DNA of 64,000 nucleotides from contig NZ_RYEV01000003.1 of NCBI RefSeq assembly GCF_004138485.1, forward strand, positions 310,001 through 374,000, read 5' to 3'. This DNA is from Peristeroidobacter soli. GTDB taxonomy: Bacteria > Pseudomonadota > Gammaproteobacteria > Steroidobacterales > Steroidobacteraceae. Made by a program: the position numbers and the translations under genes. The notes beneath the pieces were generated by a model. It searched no databases and was not told the origin of the DNA. It saw only the letters and a list, made by a program, of their open reading frames with translations. This document shows positions 62,320 to 64,000 of the stretch, one piece after another. Numbering within the stretch: position 1 is the first letter of the stretch; each line of letters opens with the position of its first letter.

Positions 62320-62874
62320 TCAGTCGGCCAGCCGGGCCAGCCAGGGGGCGACCAGCATGCCGAGCGCCCCGCCCACCACGGCGGTGATGCCCAGACGCAG
62401 GTAGTCGACGGAACGGCCACCCAGCTCCGCCGCCCCCATTTCGACGCCATGAGCGACCAGGTTGCTGGTGATGCCCGAGCTGTCCAGCCAGCTCATGAGC
62501 GCCACGGCGAGCACGATGCCGCCAATGATGCCCGGGATGACAAAAGCGAGCGTTCGGCGCCAGTTACGACTCAACGACTGCATCTGTTGCTGCCATTCCA
62601 GCTCCAGCCGGCGGCGCGCTTCCAGGCGTTTGTTCTCGTCGATGGCGTCGATCCGGGCCATCAGGCTGCGGTCGAAATCCGAATTCAATTGCAGCGGTGG
62701 CGAGGCTTCTACCAGCGCCTCGTCCAGCGCCTCGAATTCCGGCAGGCTGCGCTGACACAGCCCGCAGGCGGCCAGATGGGCCTCGAACGCCGCGCTATCG
62801 GCGTCGTTCAGCTCGCCATCCAGCCAGTCCTGGAGGGCGTCGTCCCACTGTGCGTGTTCGTTAGGCTGCTTCAT
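62320..62874 (-). CDS. anti-sigma factor with zinc-finger (RseA/ChrR-like anti-sigma domain)
   Basis: The 184-residue product has an N-terminal anti-sigma zinc-binding motif (HLAACGLC: HX3CX2C), a helical linker, one clear membrane helix (about 110-130, VIPGIIGGIVLAVALM) and a second hydrophobic segment near the C-terminus (ITAVVGGALGMLVAPW). It should bind and hold the ECF sigma encoded directly upstream at the membrane. The gene starts 2 bases after the sigma stop. Confidence 0.9.
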   Translation of the reverse strand: MKQPNEHAQWDDALQDWLDGELNDADSAAFEAHLAACGLCQRSLPEFEALDEALVEASPPLQLNSDFDRSLMARIDAIDENKRLEARRRLELEWQQQMQSLSRNWRRTLAFVIPGIIGGIVLAVALMSWLDSSGITSNLVAHGVEMGAAELGGRSVDYLRLGITAVVGGALGMLVAPWLARLAD

Positions 62875-62876
62875 GG

Positions 62877-63452
62877 TCAGGCTGCGGCGGCTTCCGCCTC
62901 CTTGGTCAGCTCGATTAGGCGCTTGCGGGCCCGATGAAGCAAGGCTTTGACCGTGCCCAACGGCAGCCCGAGGCTGGTGGCGGTCTGTTCGTAGGACTTG
63001 TCCTCCATATAGAACAGCACCACGGCCTGACGATAGCGCTCCGGCAGCTGATCGAGCAGCTGCCCGACACTGACCGTTGCGGAATCGTCGGCCTCGGGCG
63101 CGGCCAGGGCGGCGACAGCCGGGTTGTAGCTGTCATCGTCGTCGTTCTGGTCCAGGGAAACGGTCGGCTTGCGCTTGCGGATCTCGGACAGGGCGCCGTT
63201 CTTGGCGATGGCGTAGATCCAGGTCGACAGCTGCGACTGAGAGGCGAAGCCCGGCAGGGCGCGCCAGATGCGCAGGAGCACGTCCTGGGTACAGTCCTCG
63301 GCTTGTGCGCGATCGCGTAACATACTGAATATGAGGCGAAAAACCTTATCCCGATAACGTGGCAACAACAACGCGAACGCCTCGCGATATTGCTTGGTCC
63401 GCAGCCGCTCTAATATGTCGGCGTCTGCCTGGAAAGCTGACGAGGACGTCAT
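62877..63452 (-). CDS. ECF RNA polymerase sigma factor
   Basis: The 191-residue product has region 2 (RLIFSMLRDRAQAEDCTQDVLLRIWRALPGF) and region 4 (LPERYRQAVVLFYMEDKSYEQTATSLGLPLGTVKALLHRARKRL, split by a short linker). It is first of the sigma/anti-sigma operon. A promoter-like GCAACC-N16-CGTC lies just upstream and a similar element faces the divergent gene, which suggests autoregulation. Confidence 0.93.
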   Translation of the reverse strand: MTSSSAFQADADILERLRTKQYREAFALLLPRYRDKVFRLIFSMLRDRAQAEDCTQDVLLRIWRALPGFASQSQLSTWIYAIAKNGALSEIRKRKPTVSLDQNDDDDSYNPAVAALAAPEADDSATVSVGQLLDQLPERYRQAVVLFYMEDKSYEQTATSLGLPLGTVKALLHRARKRLIELTKEAEAAAA

Positions 63453-63462
63453 TGGCTGTTGG

Positions 63463-63488
63463 GACGTAGTGGGTGGGAGAAAGGTTGC
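63463..63488 (-). promoter_or_regulatory. ECF-type promoter before sigma/anti-sigma operon
   Basis: On the minus strand GCAACC (63488-63483), 16 bases, CGTC (63466-63463). The CGTC element is only about 11 bases before the ATG, so the mRNA leader would be very short or the true start codon lies further in. Confidence 0.45.
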
Positions 63489-63595
63489 AGTGGGCTCACT
63501 TTAACAATGTGAGCGATTTGTTAGTCCTAACACCGCCGCCGCTGGCCGGTTACAACCGGTTGTTCACCGACCCTGCAAAATCGGTAACCATCAGT

Positions 63596-63622
63596 GCAAC
63601 CTTGCACGGGGTCGGGTACGTC
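63596..63622 (+). promoter_or_regulatory. ECF-type promoter before membrane protein gene
   Basis: GCAACC (63596-63601), 17 bases, CGTC (63619-63622), 47 bases before the ATG at 63669. The elements are the same as on the other side of the gap, suggesting both are read by the adjacent ECF sigma. The 216-base gap also holds a CTCAC/GTGAG hairpin (about 63495) and an AACCGG palindrome. Confidence 0.45.
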
Positions 63623-63668
63623 TCAACCCCACGTTCAGACAGGCTAGGGTCTTTCGAGGCAGCCAAAC

Positions 63669-64000
63669 ATGCTCAGCGATCTCGTCCCAATCTTCGGCAT
63701 CATCTTCGCGGTGGGCCTGCCGCTATCCATTCCCATCGTCTACATCGCGCTGAACTACCGGAAGCGCAAACGGCTCATGGAGCTCAGCCACGCCGAGCGC
63801 ATGGCCGCCATCGAGCGCGGCATGGAAGTACCGCCGCTGCCGCTGGAGCTCATCGACGGCCAGAGCCGCCGGCGCCGTAGCTCGCTGCTGCCGGGGCTGG
63901 TGTGGTTCTTCGTCGGCCTGGCCATGGTGGCCGGCTCGATGAGCATCGGCGACGAGCTACCGGTGGTGTTCGGCCTGGTGCCGCTGGGCATCGGTCTGGC
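63669..64000 (+). CDS. DUF6249-like membrane protein, 3' end outside window
   Basis: At least 110 residues: an N-terminal membrane helix (about 8-28), a charged cytoplasmic segment (NYRKRKRLMELSHAERMAAI followed by ERGMEVPPLP) and the start of a second and third helix (LLPGLVWFFVGLAMVAGSM, VVFGLVPLGIGL). The ERMAAIERG segment is typical of DUF6249 proteins encoded beside ECF sigma/anti-sigma pairs. It is open at the window end. Confidence 0.8.
   Translation, partial: MLSDLVPIFGIIFAVGLPLSIPIVYIALNYRKRKRLMELSHAERMAAIERGMEVPPLPLELIDGQSRRRRSSLLPGLVWFFVGLAMVAGSMSIGDELPVVFGLVPLGIGL

Overview
This 64 kb window is GC-rich chromosomal DNA, almost fully coding, with no rRNA, tRNA, phage or insertion-sequence genes that I can see. 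Gene content (Entner-Doudoroff cluster, Kup, PBP4, AlkA, DUF502, PA0069-type radical SAM, PhyR-NepR-EcfG, many TPR and kinase proteins) suggests a free-living Gammaproteobacterium of the Steroidobacter/Nevskia/Xanthomonadales-like kind. That placement is inference from content, not a search result.

Layout. 1-7.1 kb: S9 peptidase (cut by the window edge), an alpha/beta-hydrolase-fold protein lacking its catalytic Ser and His, a class V aminotransferase, threonine dehydratase and a remnant nucleotidyltransferase locus. 7.1-11.6 kb: a Ser/Thr kinase-TPR receptor, a 52-residue Lys-rich protein, an alpha/beta hydrolase, a small lipoprotein and a DUF1328 protein. 11.6-15.4 kb: a complete general stress response cassette (phyR, nepR, ecfG-type sigma, HisKA_2 sensor kinase). 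Matches to the EcfG promoter pattern (GGAAC-N16/17-CGTT) lie before nepR, before the lipoprotein and DUF1328 genes as a divergent pair, and before an outer-membrane protein gene at 47.3 kb, so a local regulon can be read from the DNA. 15.4-18 kb: an MFS exporter and a radical SAM protein.

18.1-33 kb: a long same-strand cluster of outer-membrane lipoproteins, a giant Gly-rich lipoprotein, a Ser/Thr kinase, an FHA-like/PEGA/FGE-like membrane protein, a MotA/TolQ/ExbB-like channel, an actin-like/FHA protein and two paralogous von Willebrand A proteins. The N-terminal membrane segment of each vWA protein carries an Asp as in TolR/ExbD/MotB. I read this as a candidate undescribed ion-driven envelope motor with kinase/FHA signalling. 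It is the most interesting unit of the window, together with the stress-response cassette and the intein.

33-39.3 kb: TPR/TonB_C protein, a cyclopropane synthase-DUF1295-DUF1475 operon, an intergenic block rich in direct and inverted repeats, and a chemoreceptor. 39.4-50.4 kb: a trehalose synthase fused to a degenerate maltokinase domain; the AmmeMemoRadiSam trio, whose radical SAM member is interrupted by a LAGLIDADG intein inside its CX3CX2C motif; outer-membrane protein, PBP4, DUF502 and AlkA. 50.7-59.6 kb: a glycosyltransferase with a long repeat-rich tail, then eda/edd facing zwf-pgl-glk (glucose to pyruvate by the Entner-Doudoroff route). 59.7-64 kb: an ANTAR regulator with a degenerate receiver, Kup, an ECF sigma/anti-sigma pair with matched promoter-like sites, and a truncated membrane protein gene at the window end.
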